Source of the DNA: Pseudomonadota bacterium
GTDB lineage: Bacteria > Pseudomonadota > Gammaproteobacteria > Xanthomonadales > Rhodanobacteraceae
Direction of reading: 5' to 3'
Length of the DNA: 51,070 bases
Assembly (NCBI GenBank): GCA_029779475.1
Contig: JAKPAN010000284.1
Location: 1 to 51,070, forward strand
Shown: positions 27,003 to 37,374 of the stretch, piece after piece
How positions within the stretch are numbered: position 1 is the stretch's first letter
How the letters are laid out: each line of letters opens with the position of its first letter
The notes under the pieces: model-generated
Told to the model about the DNA's origin: nothing
What the model saw: only the letters and a program-made list of their open reading frames with translations
Databases searched by the model: none
Translations under genes and position numbers: made by a program

Positions 27003-27167
27003 ATGGCATCCAAGCGCGACAAGATCCGTCTCATCTCCTCGGCCGGCACCGGCCACTTCTACACCACCGACAAGAACAAGAAGAACACGCCGGAGAAGAT
27101 GCTGGTGAAGAAGTACGACCCGGTCGTGCGCAAGCACGTCGAGTACAAGGAAGGCAAGATCAAGTAA
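27003..27167 (+). CDS. rpmG: 50S ribosomal protein L33
   Basis: A 54-residue ribosomal protein. [17 protein letters not shown] and the C-terminal [11 protein letters not shown] match E. coli L33. It lacks the CxxC zinc pairs of the C+ form, so it is the zinc-independent type. It is co-transcribed with rpmB and followed by a canonical terminator. The second half of this gene, with the terminator, recurs in degraded form at 29022-29147. Confidence 0.97.
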   Translation: MASKRDKIRLISSAGTGHFYTTDKNKKNTPEKMLVKKYDPVVRKHVEYKEGKIK

Positions 27168-27207
27168 GTCACTCGCGAACGCGCTCACGCGCGATCGAGA
27201 CGAAAAA

Positions 27208-27229
27208 CCCGCCGAGAGGCGGGTTTTTT
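27208..27229 (+). terminator. intrinsic terminator of rpmB-rpmG
   Basis: CCCGCC-GAGA-GGCGGG followed by six T residues, starting 41 bases after the rpmG stop. The A-run before the stem makes it usable from the other strand as well. Confidence 0.92.
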
Positions 27230-27280
27230 GTTGCCGTTGTCCCGGGCGGCAACCCTTCGGGCCATCGTTGCGCGACGTCA

Positions 27281-27301
27281 AAAATTGCTCCTGGCAATTT
27301 T
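27281..27301. other. AT-rich stem-loop upstream of katA
   Basis: AAAATTGC (27281-27288) pairs perfectly with GCAATTTT (27294-27301) around a 5-base loop. It lies within the roughly 300-base gap between the rpmG terminator and the catalase gene. I see no clear OxyR or sigma-70 site in the rest of that gap. Confidence 0.4.
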
Positions 27302-27528
27302 GTTGGCTGCGCTCGGGCAGGCGCGGTCGATTTCGGAAAACCGCCGCCGCGATCGACGCTCGCCCGCCATAGTCGCGGCCTATTCAAACGATCGCATCAA
27401 TCGATTTCCCCGCCATCGCAGGGATTTGTTAACTTGTCCTGGCCGATCATTCCGGATCGGCTGTTGCGTCGGCGAAACGCCGCGCGACGCCGTGGTTTCA
27501 TCACTCGCCCACGCCCGGGAACAATGCC

Positions 27529-28977
27529 ATGACCAAGACCACGAAACTGACCACCGACTTCGGCGCTCCGGTGCCGGACAACCAGAACAGCCTGACCGCC
27601 GGCCCGCGCGGTCCGTTGCTGGCGCAGGACGTTTGGCTCAACGAGAAGCTCGCCAACTTCGTGCGCGAAGTGATCCCGGAGCGGCGCATGCATGCCAAGG
27701 GTTCCGGCGCGTTCGGCACCTTCACCGTCACCCACGACATCACGAAGTACACGCGCGCCGCGATCTTCTCGAAGATCGGCAAGAAGACCGAGATGTTCGC
27801 CCGCTTCACCACCGTGGCCGGCGAGCGCGGCGCGGCCGATGCCGAGCGCGACATCCGCGGCTTCGCGCTGAAGTTCTACACCGAGGAAGGCAACTGGGAC
27901 ATGGTCGGCAACAACACGCCGGTGTTCTTCATCCGCGACCCGCGCAAATTCCCCGACCTTAACAAGGCGGTGAAGCGCGATCCGCGCACCAACCTGCGCT
28001 CGGCCACCAACAACTGGGATTGGTGGACGCTGTTGCCCGAGGCGCTGCACCAGGTGACGATCGTGATGAGCGAACGCGGCATTCCCGCCAGTTACCGGCA
28101 CATGCACGGCTTCGGCTCGCATACCTACAGCTTCTGGAACGCGAAAGGCGAGCGGTATTGGGTGAAGTTCCACTTCCGTACCCAGCAAGGCATCAGGAAC
28201 CTGAGCGACGCCGAGGCCACGCAACTCGTCGGCCAGGATCGCGAAAGCCATCAACGCGACCTCTACGACGCGATCGAACGCGGCGACTTCCCGAAGTGGA
28301 CGATGTACATCCAGGTGATGGCCGAGACCGACGCGGAGAAGGTGCCCTATCACCCGTTCGACTTGACCAAGGTCTGGCCGCACGGCGACTACCCGTTGAT
28401 CGAAGTCGGCGAGTTCGAGCTCAACCGCAACCCGGAAAACTTCTTCGCCGACGTCGAACAGAGCGCTTTTGCGCCAAGCAATCTCGTGCCCGGCATCAGC
28501 GTCTCGCCCGACAAGATGCTGCAGGCGCGCCTGTTCAACTATGCCGACGCACAGCGCTATCGGCTCGGCACCAACTACCAGCAGATTCCCGTCAATGCCG
28601 CGCGTTGCCCCGTGCACAGCAATCACCGCGACGGCATCGGTCGAGTCGACGGCAACTACGGCAGCCTCCCGCACTACGAGCCCAACAGTTTCCACCAATG
28701 GCAGGAACAGCCCGAGTACCGCGAGCCGCCGCTCAAGATCCATGGCGATGCGGACTGGTGGAACTTCCGCGACGACGATGCCAATTACTACAAGCAGCCC
28801 GGCGATCTGTTCCGTCTGATGACGCCGGCGCAGCAGCAGGTGCTGTTCGACAACACGGCTCGGGCCATGGGCGACGCGCCCGACTTCATCAAGCAGCGCC
28901 ACGTCGACAATTGCAGCAAGGCCGATCCGGCTTATGGCGCCGGTGTCGCCAAGGCGCTCAAGGCGTTTTCGGGTTGA
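27529..28977 (+). CDS. katA: monofunctional heme catalase
   Basis: Decomposes hydrogen peroxide to water and oxygen. At 482 residues this is the small-subunit type (clade 3-like). The catalytic histidine is H55 ([12 protein letters not shown]), the distal asparagine N128 ([12 protein letters not shown]), and the heme-ligating tyrosine Y338 in [14 protein letters not shown]. No signal peptide. The ATG at 27529 gives the usual [15 protein letters not shown] beginning. The gene lies between the true rpmG 3' end and a degraded second copy of it, which hints that this segment was inserted or duplicated. Confidence 0.95.
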   Translation: MTKTTKLTTDFGAPVPDNQNSLTAGPRGPLLAQDVWLNEKLANFVREVIPERRMHAKGSGAFGTFTVTHDITKYTRAAIFSKIGKKTEMFARFTTVAGERGAADAERDIRGFALKFYTEEGNWDMVGNNTPVFFIRDPRKFPDLNKAVKRDPRTNLRSATNNWDWWTLLPEALHQVTIVMSERGIPASYRHMHGFGSHTYSFWNAKGERYWVKFHFRTQQGIRNLSDAEATQLVGQDRESHQRDLYDAIERGDFPKWTMYIQVMAETDAEKVPYHPFDLTKVWPHGDYPLIEVGEFELNRNPENFFADVEQSAFAPSNLVPGISVSPDKMLQARLFNYADAQRYRLGTNYQQIPVNAARCPVHSNHRDGIGRVDGNYGSLPHYEPNSFHQWQEQPEYREPPLKIHGDADWWNFRDDDANYYKQPGDLFRLMTPAQQQVLFDNTARAMGDAPDFIKQRHVDNCSKADPAYGAGVAKALKAFSG

Positions 28978-29021
28978 ATCGTGCGGCGTGCGCACGCCAT
29001 TGAGTTCAGGAAGGCGTGCCC

Positions 29022-29084
29022 GTGAAGAGAGGTGTCTTGGTCGTGGGCGAACATGCCGAGTACGAGGAAGGCAAGATCAAGTAA
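29022..29084 (+). pseudogene. degraded duplicate of the rpmG 3' end
   Basis: This segment aligns without gaps to the last 63 bases of rpmG (27105-27167). It translates as VKRGVLVVGEHAEYEEGKIK and shares the C-terminal EYxEGKIK of L33. The alignment continues through the intergenic bases and terminator to about 29147. By hand count, roughly 106 of 127 positions match, with the 3' noncoding part better conserved than the coding part. No start codon with a usable context is present. Confidence 0.75.
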
Positions 29085-29124
29085 GCCGTTGGCGAACGCG
29101 CCCACGCGCCATCGAGACGGAAAA

Positions 29125-29146
29125 CCCGCCGAGAGGCGGGTTTTTT
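29125..29146 (+). terminator. intrinsic terminator (duplicate of the rpmG terminator)
   Basis: CCCGCC-GAGA-GGCGGG plus six T residues, identical in stem, loop and T-tract to the terminator at 27208-27229. Its position suits termination of katA. Confidence 0.9.
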
Positions 29147-29223
29147 GTCGGGTGCGGTTTGATGGATGCAAGTTGAAGCCGCCTTTGGTGCCTTCTTTCA
29201 GCCGCTAGGCGTCACTGCTGCGC

Positions 29224-29679
29224 TCACAGGCTCGACAGTACATTTGCGATGTTGAACTGCTGTAGGTGAGGAAGGTTCTTACGGGAGAGGTTGATACCCC
29301 ATTCCGGCTTGCTTACTTGACCGGGAGCCCCGTAGTTACGTTCGACGAAGGTCGAGTCAGGAGAGCTCCATACTGTTGCCGGGACGAGGAAAGAGAGGGG
29401 CTCCTTGCCGTCAAAGAGCAATCCAAGTGCTAGGTACAGGCCAGCTCGCGGCTGGAAATATGTCTTCGGCATGAAGACGTATCCGAAGTCACGAAGACAC
29501 TTGGCTTGGATCTCCACGAACGGAAAACCAGGCCGCCGGGCAACAAAGTCAATGCCGCGGTCATCGACTTCGGTCGTGTATACCTCGAGGCCGTACATCG
29601 CGAACTCCATCTTGATGAAGTACTCGAAGTACGCGCCAACCTGATTAGAATTCAAGCGGTGCCACTGGTAGCGCGACAT
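29224..29679 (-). CDS. PD-(D/E)XK-like nuclease-fold protein (DUF4365-like)
   Basis: A 151-residue protein with a probable PD-(D/E)XK nuclease core: E19 in GAYFEYF, D44 in DDRGIDFVARR and the EIQAK motif (E56, Q58, K60). The C-terminal half (PATVWSSPDSTFVERN, SKPEWGINLSRKNLP) resembles stand-alone DUF4365-type proteins of unknown function. The ATG at 29679 is preferred over a TTG at 29712. Base composition is visibly AT-richer than the surrounding core genes, suggesting horizontal acquisition. It is the second gene of a likely pair with the coiled-coil ORF upstream. Confidence 0.65.
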   Translation of the reverse strand: MSRYQWHRLNSNQVGAYFEYFIKMEFAMYGLEVYTTEVDDRGIDFVARRPGFPFVEIQAKCLRDFGYVFMPKTYFQPRAGLYLALGLLFDGKEPLSFLVPATVWSSPDSTFVERNYGAPGQVSKPEWGINLSRKNLPHLQQFNIANVLSSL

Positions 29680-29745
29680 GATGTGCTTTGTGACACCTGA
29701 TGTTTGAATCAAGCTGCGTCGCGAAGTGACGTCGGCTTGAACTGT

Positions 29746-30009
29746 TTAGGTAAGGCCGCGATGGCGGCGATTCTTCGCCGGCCCGGAACCTCGTGCGCGC
29801 TGCATGATCGTTCCGATTATTTCGGCGAGTTTCTCATTGGCCCGATCCTCAAGGTGCTTTTTGAAGGCGTCGTTCTCGTTCTTCAATGAAATGTTTGCAA
29901 CTTCTAGTTTGACGATGCGCTGGCGAAGCCGCTTGTTCTCAGCGATGAGTTCCCGCAGGCGCGAGGAGTGATCTGAATCTCGAAGGAGACTTGAGCGCCG
30001 AGCAGTCAT
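29746..30009 (-). CDS. small coiled-coil protein of unknown function
   Basis: An 87-residue protein whose middle (LRELIAENKRLRQRIVKLEV onwards) is a clear leucine/isoleucine heptad coiled coil, followed by a basic tail KNRRHRG. I do not recognise the family. The ATG at 30009 is chosen; a GTG at 30015 would add two residues. It precedes the nuclease-like gene by about 65 bases on the same strand and shares its lower GC, so the two may have been acquired together. Confidence 0.5.
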   Translation of the reverse strand: MTARRSSLLRDSDHSSRLRELIAENKRLRQRIVKLEVANISLKNENDAFKKHLEDRANEKLAEIIGTIMQRARGSGPAKNRRHRGLT

Positions 30010-30124
30010 ATCCACACCTAACTTAAAGTAGACGACGCGCCGTCGCGCACCAAGCGTCGCCTAGATCGCCGACAAGAGAGGCATGCGCCAGAGTAGCGTC
30101 TTCTATGAGCGAAGGGCTCCCAAA

Positions 30125-30544
30125 TTATCTCAACTCCACGCTTGCGATCCAATTCTTCGCCCGCCGAGTAAGCCGATTCGCTTCCTCCTCCCCATTAAAC
30201 GAAACTTCCGCAGATCGCAGCAGCGATGGATCCACGTCGTCGAACGCATTGACGTTCACGACGGCGTAGATACGCCCGTCGATTTCGCTGGTTACGACCG
30301 GAACCGCGCCGCAGCGTTTGCAGATGTGGAAGTCCGCGGTCTTCGTCTCGAAAGCGTAGCGGGACACTTGATCGGGTTCGCGCGTGAGTACGACGAGCGA
30401 TCCGTCGTGACAGGCGGTCCACACGCCGCCATGTTTGCGGCAGAACGAGCAGGTGCAGGCGCGCGCCGGGATTTCGGTCGGCTCGGGTTGCCAGTTCAGT
30501 TCGAAGCGGATGTTGCCGCAATGGCAGCTGCCTTTCAGAAGCAT
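30125..30544 (-). CDS. GFA family zinc-binding protein (CENP-V/GFA domain)
   Basis: A 139-residue single-domain protein of the glutathione-dependent formaldehyde-activating (GFA) fold. Zinc cysteines are C7 and C9 (GSCHCG), C30, C32 and C35 (ACTCSFCRKHG), and the later pair in CKRCGAVP. Founding members bind glutathione adducts, but most bacterial paralogues have no demonstrated activity. Located between the AT-richer islet and a small membrane protein gene. Confidence 0.85.
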   Translation of the reverse strand: MLLKGSCHCGNIRFELNWQPEPTEIPARACTCSFCRKHGGVWTACHDGSLVVLTREPDQVSRYAFETKTADFHICKRCGAVPVVTSEIDGRIYAVVNVNAFDDVDPSLLRSAEVSFNGEEEANRLTRRAKNWIASVELR

Positions 30545-30608
30545 TCGAATCTCTCGTTGTGACGCCTTTGGAGTTCGACGAACCCATGCGGCACCACGAA
30601 GGCTGGCG

Positions 30609-30959
30609 TCAGGGCGAAATTCCCACGACGTTCTTGTTGGACCACGCTACCAGAACCATCAGCGAGCCGATGACGATCAGCACGCCGGCCGCGAGGTAGC
30701 ACGAATGGATGAGCATGAATTCCACGGCCCTCGATTCGTCGCCGAGCGTGAGTGCGCCGGAAAGCGGCATGCGATCCATGCGCATGGGCGGCGTGACGGC
30801 CTGGACGATCCTCGGCACGAAATTCAGGACGCCGCCGATGGCGACGACGAGAAAGCCGAGTATTTTCAGGCGCCGCCACGTGACGAACAGCATCGCGATC
30901 AGCGACAGGCTGGAAGCCCAGGAAAGAAGGCTTTGGAGCATAGTCAGGGTGGGATACAT
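30609..30959 (-). CDS. small membrane protein of unknown function
   Basis: About 116 residues with three hydrophobic segments (SLLSWASSLSLIAMLFV, ILGFLVVAIGGVLNFVPRI, CYLAAGVLIVIGSLMVLVA). No family recognised. The ATG at 30959 is a guess; M-L-Q at 30941 is an alternative. The frame is open further upstream, but that part overlaps the neighbouring terminator. Confidence 0.5.
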   Translation of the reverse strand: MYPTLTMLQSLLSWASSLSLIAMLFVTWRRLKILGFLVVAIGGVLNFVPRIVQAVTPPMRMDRMPLSGALTLGDESRAVEFMLIHSCYLAAGVLIVIGSLMVLVAWSNKNVVGISP

Positions 30960-31102
30960 GATCGGATGCGGATGGGTGAAAGAGTTGTCGAAACCAGCGT
31001 CGCCCGATCGGCCACTGGCGTCAAGGCAGATTCGGTATCTGTTTGCGCGATACCGGTCATCGGCTTTCCGTGCGTTGCCAACAGGAATGGCAGCCACAAA
31101 AA

Positions 31103-31124
31103 AGCCCGCCGAAGCGGGCTTTTT
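31103..31124 (-). terminator. bidirectional intrinsic terminator
   Basis: AGCCCGC-CGAA-GCGGGCT flanked by an A-run on one side and a T-run on the other. On the minus strand it follows the desaturase stop codon by about 25 bases. Confidence 0.88.
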
Positions 31125-31145
31125 GCATTGCAATGATCGTTTCGA

Positions 31146-32351
31146 TCAGGCCACTTCGCCTGCGACCTTGTAGCCCTTGAGACGTTCCGCGAATTCGGCG
31201 AGCGTGCGGATGCCGGTGGCCTCCGCTTCGCGACACCATTCGCGGATGCCTTCGAGCATGCCGTCGGCGTTGCGGCCGTTGCGTTCCATGAGCGCGGCGA
31301 GGCGCGCGCGGAATTCGCAGACGGTGCGCAGCTGCGGGTGCTTGTCGGTGAACGCGGTCATGCGCTCGCGCGAGGCGGCGTCGAGCCAGCGGCCGCCGTT
31401 GCCGAGCGCCTTGCGCAGCTTGCGCGGCAGCGCCTTGATGCCGGCGCCGGCCTTGCCGGCTTCGTCGCGCAAAGTCGGAGCGATCACGCCGCGGAAGTAG
31501 TCGCTCATGATGTGGAAGCGATGCGCGAGCAGCGCCTTCACGGTTTCGGTGTCGGGCAGGTTCACGTTCGGGCGGATGTCGAGCGTCGGCGCGACGCGCA
31601 GCACCTTGGCGAGGCCGAGCTTCTCGAAACCGCAGATCACGACCCAGCCGATGTCGAATTCCCACTTGCGCAGCGCGAACTTGGCCGAGCTCGGGAACGC
31701 GTGGTGGTTGTTGTGCAGTTCTTCGCCGCCGATCCAGAAACCCCACGGCGACACGTTCGTCGAGGTGTCGGCCGATTCGAAGTTGCGATAGCCCCACCAG
31801 TGGCCGATGCCGTTGACGAAGCCGGCGGCCCAGAACGGGATCCAGACCATCTGCAGCGCCCAGATCACCACGCCGACAGCGCCGAACAGCGCGAAGTCGA
31901 TGAGCAGCATCAGCGTCGGGCCCCAGTACGGGTGGCCGCTGTAGAGCTTGCGTTCGATCCAGTCGTCCGGCGTGCCGCGGCCGTACTTTTCCATGTCGTC
32001 GCGCTTTTCGCTGGCTTCGCGGTACAGCTCCACGCCCTGCCAGAACACCTTGCGGATGCCGTAGACCTGCGGGCTGTGCGGGTCCTCCTCGGTTTCGACC
32101 TTGGCGTGGTGCTTGCGATGGATCGCGACCCACTCCTTGGTGACCATGCCCGTGCTGATCCACGACCAGAAGCGGAAGAAGTTGGCCACCGCCGGATGGA
32201 AGTCGACGCCGCGGTGCGTCTGCGAGCGGTGCAGGTACAGCGTGACCGCGAAGATGGTCAACTGCGTGACGACGAGCAGGTAAACGATCCATGTACCCCA
32301 GGACGCCTGCGTGAGGCCACGCGCAGCGAAGGAGAGCAGTGTTTCGGACAT
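31146..32351 (-). CDS. acyl-CoA / fatty-acid desaturase
   Basis: A 401-residue membrane-bound diiron desaturase that introduces a double bond into fatty acyl chains (delta-9-like family). The three histidine boxes are visible: HRSQTHRG, HRKHH and ELHNNHH. Hydrophobic segments flank the boxes. The C-terminal 130 residues are helical, charged and unlike the catalytic core, a common extension in Gammaproteobacteria. The ATG at 32351 gives MSETLLSFAARG; the frame continues upstream only through a TTG at 32375. Divergent from the ABC-transporter operon, with an ACTATA (TATAGT on the minus strand) element near 32387 as a possible -10. Confidence 0.9.
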   Translation of the reverse strand: MSETLLSFAARGLTQASWGTWIVYLLVVTQLTIFAVTLYLHRSQTHRGVDFHPAVANFFRFWSWISTGMVTKEWVAIHRKHHAKVETEEDPHSPQVYGIRKVFWQGVELYREASEKRDDMEKYGRGTPDDWIERKLYSGHPYWGPTLMLLIDFALFGAVGVVIWALQMVWIPFWAAGFVNGIGHWWGYRNFESADTSTNVSPWGFWIGGEELHNNHHAFPSSAKFALRKWEFDIGWVVICGFEKLGLAKVLRVAPTLDIRPNVNLPDTETVKALLAHRFHIMSDYFRGVIAPTLRDEAGKAGAGIKALPRKLRKALGNGGRWLDAASRERMTAFTDKHPQLRTVCEFRARLAALMERNGRNADGMLEGIREWCREAEATGIRTLAEFAERLKGYKVAGEVA

Positions 32352-32504
32352 GAGCGGGAAGAACCCCAGTGACAAGAGTGCAAACTATACGCGGTAATGG
32401 GGTCGCGATGCGCTCGATCAATCCGTTAAATCATTGAAAATGCATACGCCGACGTACGCGTGCGGGCTTGCCGCGACGTGGTGCGAACCTGAACAATCGA
32501 GCCG

Positions 32505-33439
<935 letters not shown>

Positions 33440-33443
<4 letters not shown>

Positions 33444-34201
33444 GCGCCGCGCTGCTTGCGCGCCACGAATGGCGGCGACTCGTCGTGCAGCCGTTCGCGT
33501 GGATTCTCGCTGCCGTCGTGCTTGCGCTCATGGCCTGGCAATTCCTGATCGCGGTGCAGGCTTATCTCGAAATTTCGCCGAAGCTCGGCGGATTGAAAGA
33601 CGCGCCCGGCGTGACCGATCTCGTCGCCGTGCCGCTGCTGCGTTCGTTCGCGCACGTGCTCGCCTTCGTCGTGCCGCTGCTGACGATGCGCAGCATCGCC
33701 GGCGAGCGCCGCGCGGCGACATTGCCGCTGCTGCTCGCGAGCGGACTCGGCAACGCGCGGCTCGTGATCGGGAAATATTTCGGCGCGCTGGGTTTCGTCA
33801 TCGTGCTGATCGTGCTCGTCGCGCTGATGCCGCTGTCGCTCGGACTCGGTACGTCGCTCGACATCGGCAAGATCGCCGCATCGGTTTTTGCTCTCATCCT
33901 CTACGCCGCCGCGCTGACCGGCATCGGCATCGCCTGTTCTGCGTGGGCGTCGCAGCCCGCGCTCGCGGCTGGCGCGGCGATCGCGATGACCGGTCTGCTC
34001 GCCGTCGTCGATGCCGGCGCGCGCATGCAGGGCATCGCCAACGCGGGCATCAATTATCTCGCGATGCCGACGCATCTCGAACCGTTCTTCCGCGGCATCG
34101 TCGCCAGCGTCGACGTCGTCTATTTCCTCATCGTCGCCGCCGTCGCGCTTGCGCTCGCCGCGCGCCGGCTCGACGACCTGCGCGCGAGCGCCGACGCATG
34201 A
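33440..34201 (+). CDS. ABC-2 type permease (GldF-like)
   Basis: A 253-residue permease with about six membrane segments, including FAWILAAVVLALMAWQFLI and FVIVLIVLVALMPLSLGLG. The hydrophilic segment SIAGERRAATLPLLLASGL is the ABC-2 coupling region. It overlaps the ATPase gene by ATGA and the next gene by ATGA, so the three should be made in fixed proportion. Confidence 0.88.
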
Positions 34202-35562
34202 AGGCGCGCCTCGGCAACCTGATTTTCGCAGCGCTCGTGCTCGTCGCCGCGGCGCTCGCCGGCTTCCTCAGCACGCGCTACGGCGTCGACGGCGACTGGA
34301 GCCACGCGCACGCGGCGAGCCTGTCGCCGGATTCGATCGCGCTGCTCGGCAAGCTCGACGGGCCGGTCGACGTCGTCAGTTACGCGCGCAAGCAGGGCGG
34401 CTTGCGCGAGGTCGTTTCGAATTTCGTCGAGCGCTATCACCGCGCGAAACCCGACCTCACGCTGCGCTTCGTCGATCCCGACGAAGACCCGGCCGCGATG
34501 CGCGCGGCGGGCGTGTCGCTCGATGGCGAACTCGAACTGCGCTACCGCGATCGCAGCGAGCGCCTGAAAGTCCTCGGCGAAAGCGAGTTTTCGAGCGCGC
34601 TGCTGCGCCTGTCGCGTTCGCGCGAACGCATCGTCGCGTTCCTCGAAGGCGAGGGCGAGCGCGCGCCGCTCGGCAAGGCGAATGCCGACCTCGGCCAGTT
34701 CGTCGCCACGCTCGCCGATCGCGGCGTCCGCGCGGTCACGCTGCCGCTGGCAAGCACGGGCAAGGTGCCGGACAACACCGATCTCGTCGTCGTCGCCGAT
34801 CCGCAAGTCGCGCTCGCGCCGGCCACTGCGAACGCGCTCGTCGATTACGTCGAACGCGGCGGCGCGCTGCTCTGGCTCGCCGAACCGAACGAACCCGCGT
34901 ATGCCGACGGCGGTGGCCTCGACGCACTCGCGAAAGCGCTTGGCGTGCGCGTGCTGCCCGGCGTCGTCGTCGACGGCAACGGGCAGGCGTTCGGCTTGTC
35001 CGATCCGAGCTTCGTCGCGATCGCGAGCTATCCGCATCACGCGATCAACGAAGGCTTCACGCTGACCACGTTGTTTCCGCAACCGGCCGCGCTCGCGCAG
35101 GTCGCGGGCGCGCCGTTCGCGATGGAATCGCTGCTGCGTTCGAGCGCGAAATCGTGGAACGAAACCGGGCATATTCCGAAGGCGGGCGAGAGCGGCGACA
35201 CGATCCGCCAGGACGCCGACGCGGGCGAAATTCCCGGCCCGCTCGACCTCGGCTTCGCGCTCACGCGCGTGTCGCCGCGGCCGGACAAGCGCGAGCAGCG
35301 CGTCGTCGCGCTCGGCGATGGCGATTTCCTCTCGAACAGTTTCCTCGGCAACGGCGGCAACCGCGAATACGGCCAGCGCGTCTTCGACTGGCTGCTCGGC
35401 GACGACGCGCAAATCAGCGTGCCCGACCGTACCGCGCCGGATCGCGAACTCAAACTGTCGCAAGGCGCGTTGACATCGCTCGCGCTGGTCTTCCTCGTCG
35501 GCTTGCCGCTCGCGCTCGTGATCGCGGGACTCGGCATCGCCTGGCGCCGGCGCAGGCGCTGA
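34198..35562 (+). CDS. GldG-like ABC-associated substrate-binding/auxiliary protein
   Basis: A 454-residue protein anchored by an N-terminal helix (NLIFAALVLVAAALAGFLS) and a C-terminal helix (LALVFLVGLPLALVIAGLGI), with a large periplasmic part between. The segments ISLSPDS-like HAASLSPDSIALLGKL and GDGDFLSNSFLGNGGNREYG match the GldG/DUF4350 family. In Bacteroidetes this family is tied to gliding; no gliding genes are seen here. The next gene starts immediately after the stop. Confidence 0.83.
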   Translation: MKARLGNLIFAALVLVAAALAGFLSTRYGVDGDWSHAHAASLSPDSIALLGKLDGPVDVVSYARKQGGLREVVSNFVERYHRAKPDLTLRFVDPDEDPAAMRAAGVSLDGELELRYRDRSERLKVLGESEFSSALLRLSRSRERIVAFLEGEGERAPLGKANADLGQFVATLADRGVRAVTLPLASTGKVPDNTDLVVVADPQVALAPATANALVDYVERGGALLWLAEPNEPAYADGGGLDALAKALGVRVLPGVVVDGNGQAFGLSDPSFVAIASYPHHAINEGFTLTTLFPQPAALAQVAGAPFAMESLLRSSAKSWNETGHIPKAGESGDTIRQDADAGEIPGPLDLGFALTRVSPRPDKREQRVVALGDGDFLSNSFLGNGGNREYGQRVFDWLLGDDAQISVPDRTAPDRELKLSQGALTSLALVFLVGLPLALVIAGLGIAWRRRRR

Positions 35563-36078
35563 ATGATGAAACGCCGCACGCGATCGTTCGCGGTGCTCGC
35601 CGGCATGTGCGCGGTGCTCGGCGCGGCGGTCTGGTGGCAGGTGCAGCGCGAGCAAGCGCTCGCGCGCGATCCGCTGACGAGCATCGACCTCGCCGCCGTG
35701 CGCGCATTGCGCGTCGATTGCCGCGGCTGCACGCCACGCCGCTTCGAACGCATCGACGGGCATTGGCAGATGCGCGAGCCGCGCGACGTGCGCGCCGACG
35801 ACGAAGCGGTCGGACGCCTGCTCGATATCGCGATGGCGCCGGTGCGTTTCCGCCACGCGCGCGATGCGTTCGACGCGAAGAAGATCGGCCTCGATCCGCC
35901 GCAGGCGGTGCTCACGCTCGACGGACGCGCACTGCGCTTCGGCGCGACCGATGCCATCGACGGCGACCGCTACGTCGACACGGGCGATGCGATCGCGCTT
36001 GTGCCGGATCGTTTTTCCGCGCTGCTGTTCGAGCCCGCCGAGCGCGAAATCGCGCGCGATGCGGCGGCGTCGCATTGA
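35563..36078 (+). CDS. DUF4340-like protein, final gene of the GldAFG cassette
   Basis: A 171-residue protein with an N-terminal membrane anchor (FAVLAGMCAVLGAAVWW), then a soluble domain with SIDLAAVRALRV, HWQMREPRDVRADDEAV and RYVDTGDAIALVPDRF, a DUF4340-type pattern. DUF4340 proteins commonly follow GldG-like genes. The start touches the upstream stop (TGA-ATG). The function is unknown. Confidence 0.75.
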   Translation: MMKRRTRSFAVLAGMCAVLGAAVWWQVQREQALARDPLTSIDLAAVRALRVDCRGCTPRRFERIDGHWQMREPRDVRADDEAVGRLLDIAMAPVRFRHARDAFDAKKIGLDPPQAVLTLDGRALRFGATDAIDGDRYVDTGDAIALVPDRFSALLFEPAEREIARDAAASH

Positions 36079-36161
36079 ACATCGTTCCGTCGCGACATGA
36101 TCGGAGCGTTTGAGTTGCCCGGATCCGCGAAACCCCTTCCTTCATCGACAGGAGCCACACC

Positions 36162-36539
36162 ATGACCGAAACCTTCAACGCGAGCGCAAACCGTTCGGCA
36201 GGGTTGATCCTCAACGATTCGCTCGTCACCACCGCGTTCGAGCTGCCCGGCTATCGCGTGGTGCGCAACATCGGCCTCGTGCGCGGCATCACCGTGCGCT
36301 CGCGTTCGATCGTCGGCAATTTCTTCGGCGGCTTGCAAAGCCTGTTCGGTGGCAACATCACGATCTACACGGAATTGTGCGAACAGGCGCGCGGCGAAAC
36401 CTACAAGGACATGCTCATGCATGCGCGCCAGCGCGGCGCGAACGCGATCATCGGCGTGCGCTACGACGCGACCGAGCTCATGCCCGGCCTCACCGAAGTG
36501 CTCTGCTACGGCACGGCGGTCGTCGTCGAAGCGGGCTGA
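36162..36539 (+). CDS. YbjQ family (UPF0145) protein
   Basis: A 125-residue cytoplasmic protein of the YbjQ/DUF74 family, which forms pentamers and has been called a heavy-metal-binding domain without firm proof. Family markers are [38 protein letters not shown] and [24 protein letters not shown] at 36150-36154 is well placed before the ATG. It is 19 bases before mutM. Confidence 0.88.
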   Translation: MTETFNASANRSAGLILNDSLVTTAFELPGYRVVRNIGLVRGITVRSRSIVGNFFGGLQSLFGGNITIYTELCEQARGETYKDMLMHARQRGANAIIGVRYDATELMPGLTEVLCYGTAVVVEAG

Positions 36540-36558
36540 GCACGAACGCGCCGACGCC

Positions 36559-37371
36559 ATGCCCGAATTGCCCGAAGTCGAAACCACGCGTCGCGGACTC
36601 GCGCCGCATCTGGTCGGTCACCGCGTCGTCGCGCTCGACGTGCGCCAACCGCGGCTGCGCTGGCCGGTCGCGCGCGAGTTGATCGAGTTGTTGCCGGGTC
36701 AGCGCATCGAGTCGATCGAGCGACGCGCGAAATACCTGCTCGCGCACACGGCGGCGGGCAGCGCGCTGCTGCATCTGGGCATGTCGGGTGCGTTGCGCGT
36801 GCTGCCTGCGGATGCGCCGATCGGCGCGCACGATCATGTCGATTGGCGACTCGACTCGGGGCGCGTGCTGCGCTTCACCGACCCGCGCCGCTTCGGCAGC
36901 CAGCTCTGGCAGGCGCGCGGCGAAACGCATGAATTGCTTGCCGGTCTTGGCCCGGAACCGCTGTCCGACGACTTCGACGGCGACGTCCTGTGGGCGCGCT
37001 CGCGCGGGCGCAGCGCGGCAGTGAAAGTGTTCGTGATGGATCAGGCCATCGTCGTCGGCGTCGGCAACATCTACGCGAGCGAAGCGCTGTTCGCGGCCGG
37101 CATCCATCCGCGCCGCGCGGCGGGGTCGGTGTCGCGCGAGCGTTACGCGCGGCTCGCGCGCGAGATCAAGCGCATTCTCGCTTATGCGATCGAGCGCGGT
37201 GGCACCACGCTGCGCGATTTCATTTCACCGGACGGCATGCCCGGTTATTTCGAACAGGAATTGTTCGTCTACGGCCGCGACGGCGAACCGTGCCGCGTGT
37301 GCGGCACGGCGATCCGTTCCTGCGTGCTCGGGCAGCGCACGACGTACTACTGCACGCGCTGCCAGCGTTGA
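36559..37371 (+). CDS. mutM: formamidopyrimidine-DNA glycosylase MutM (Fpg)
   Basis: Excises 8-oxoguanine and other oxidised purines and nicks the abasic site. The 270-residue protein starts MPELPEVE with the catalytic Pro2 and Glu3. The DNA-binding helix-two-turn-helix is around [19 protein letters not shown]. The C-terminal zinc finger is [10 protein letters not shown]...YYCTRCQR. The ATG at 36559 is fixed by the need for Pro2 at the mature N-terminus. Confidence 0.97.
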   Translation: MPELPEVETTRRGLAPHLVGHRVVALDVRQPRLRWPVARELIELLPGQRIESIERRAKYLLAHTAAGSALLHLGMSGALRVLPADAPIGAHDHVDWRLDSGRVLRFTDPRRFGSQLWQARGETHELLAGLGPEPLSDDFDGDVLWARSRGRSAAVKVFVMDQAIVVGVGNIYASEALFAAGIHPRRAAGSVSRERYARLAREIKRILAYAIERGGTTLRDFISPDGMPGYFEQELFVYGRDGEPCRVCGTAIRSCVLGQRTTYYCTRCQR

Positions 37372-37374
37372 TGC

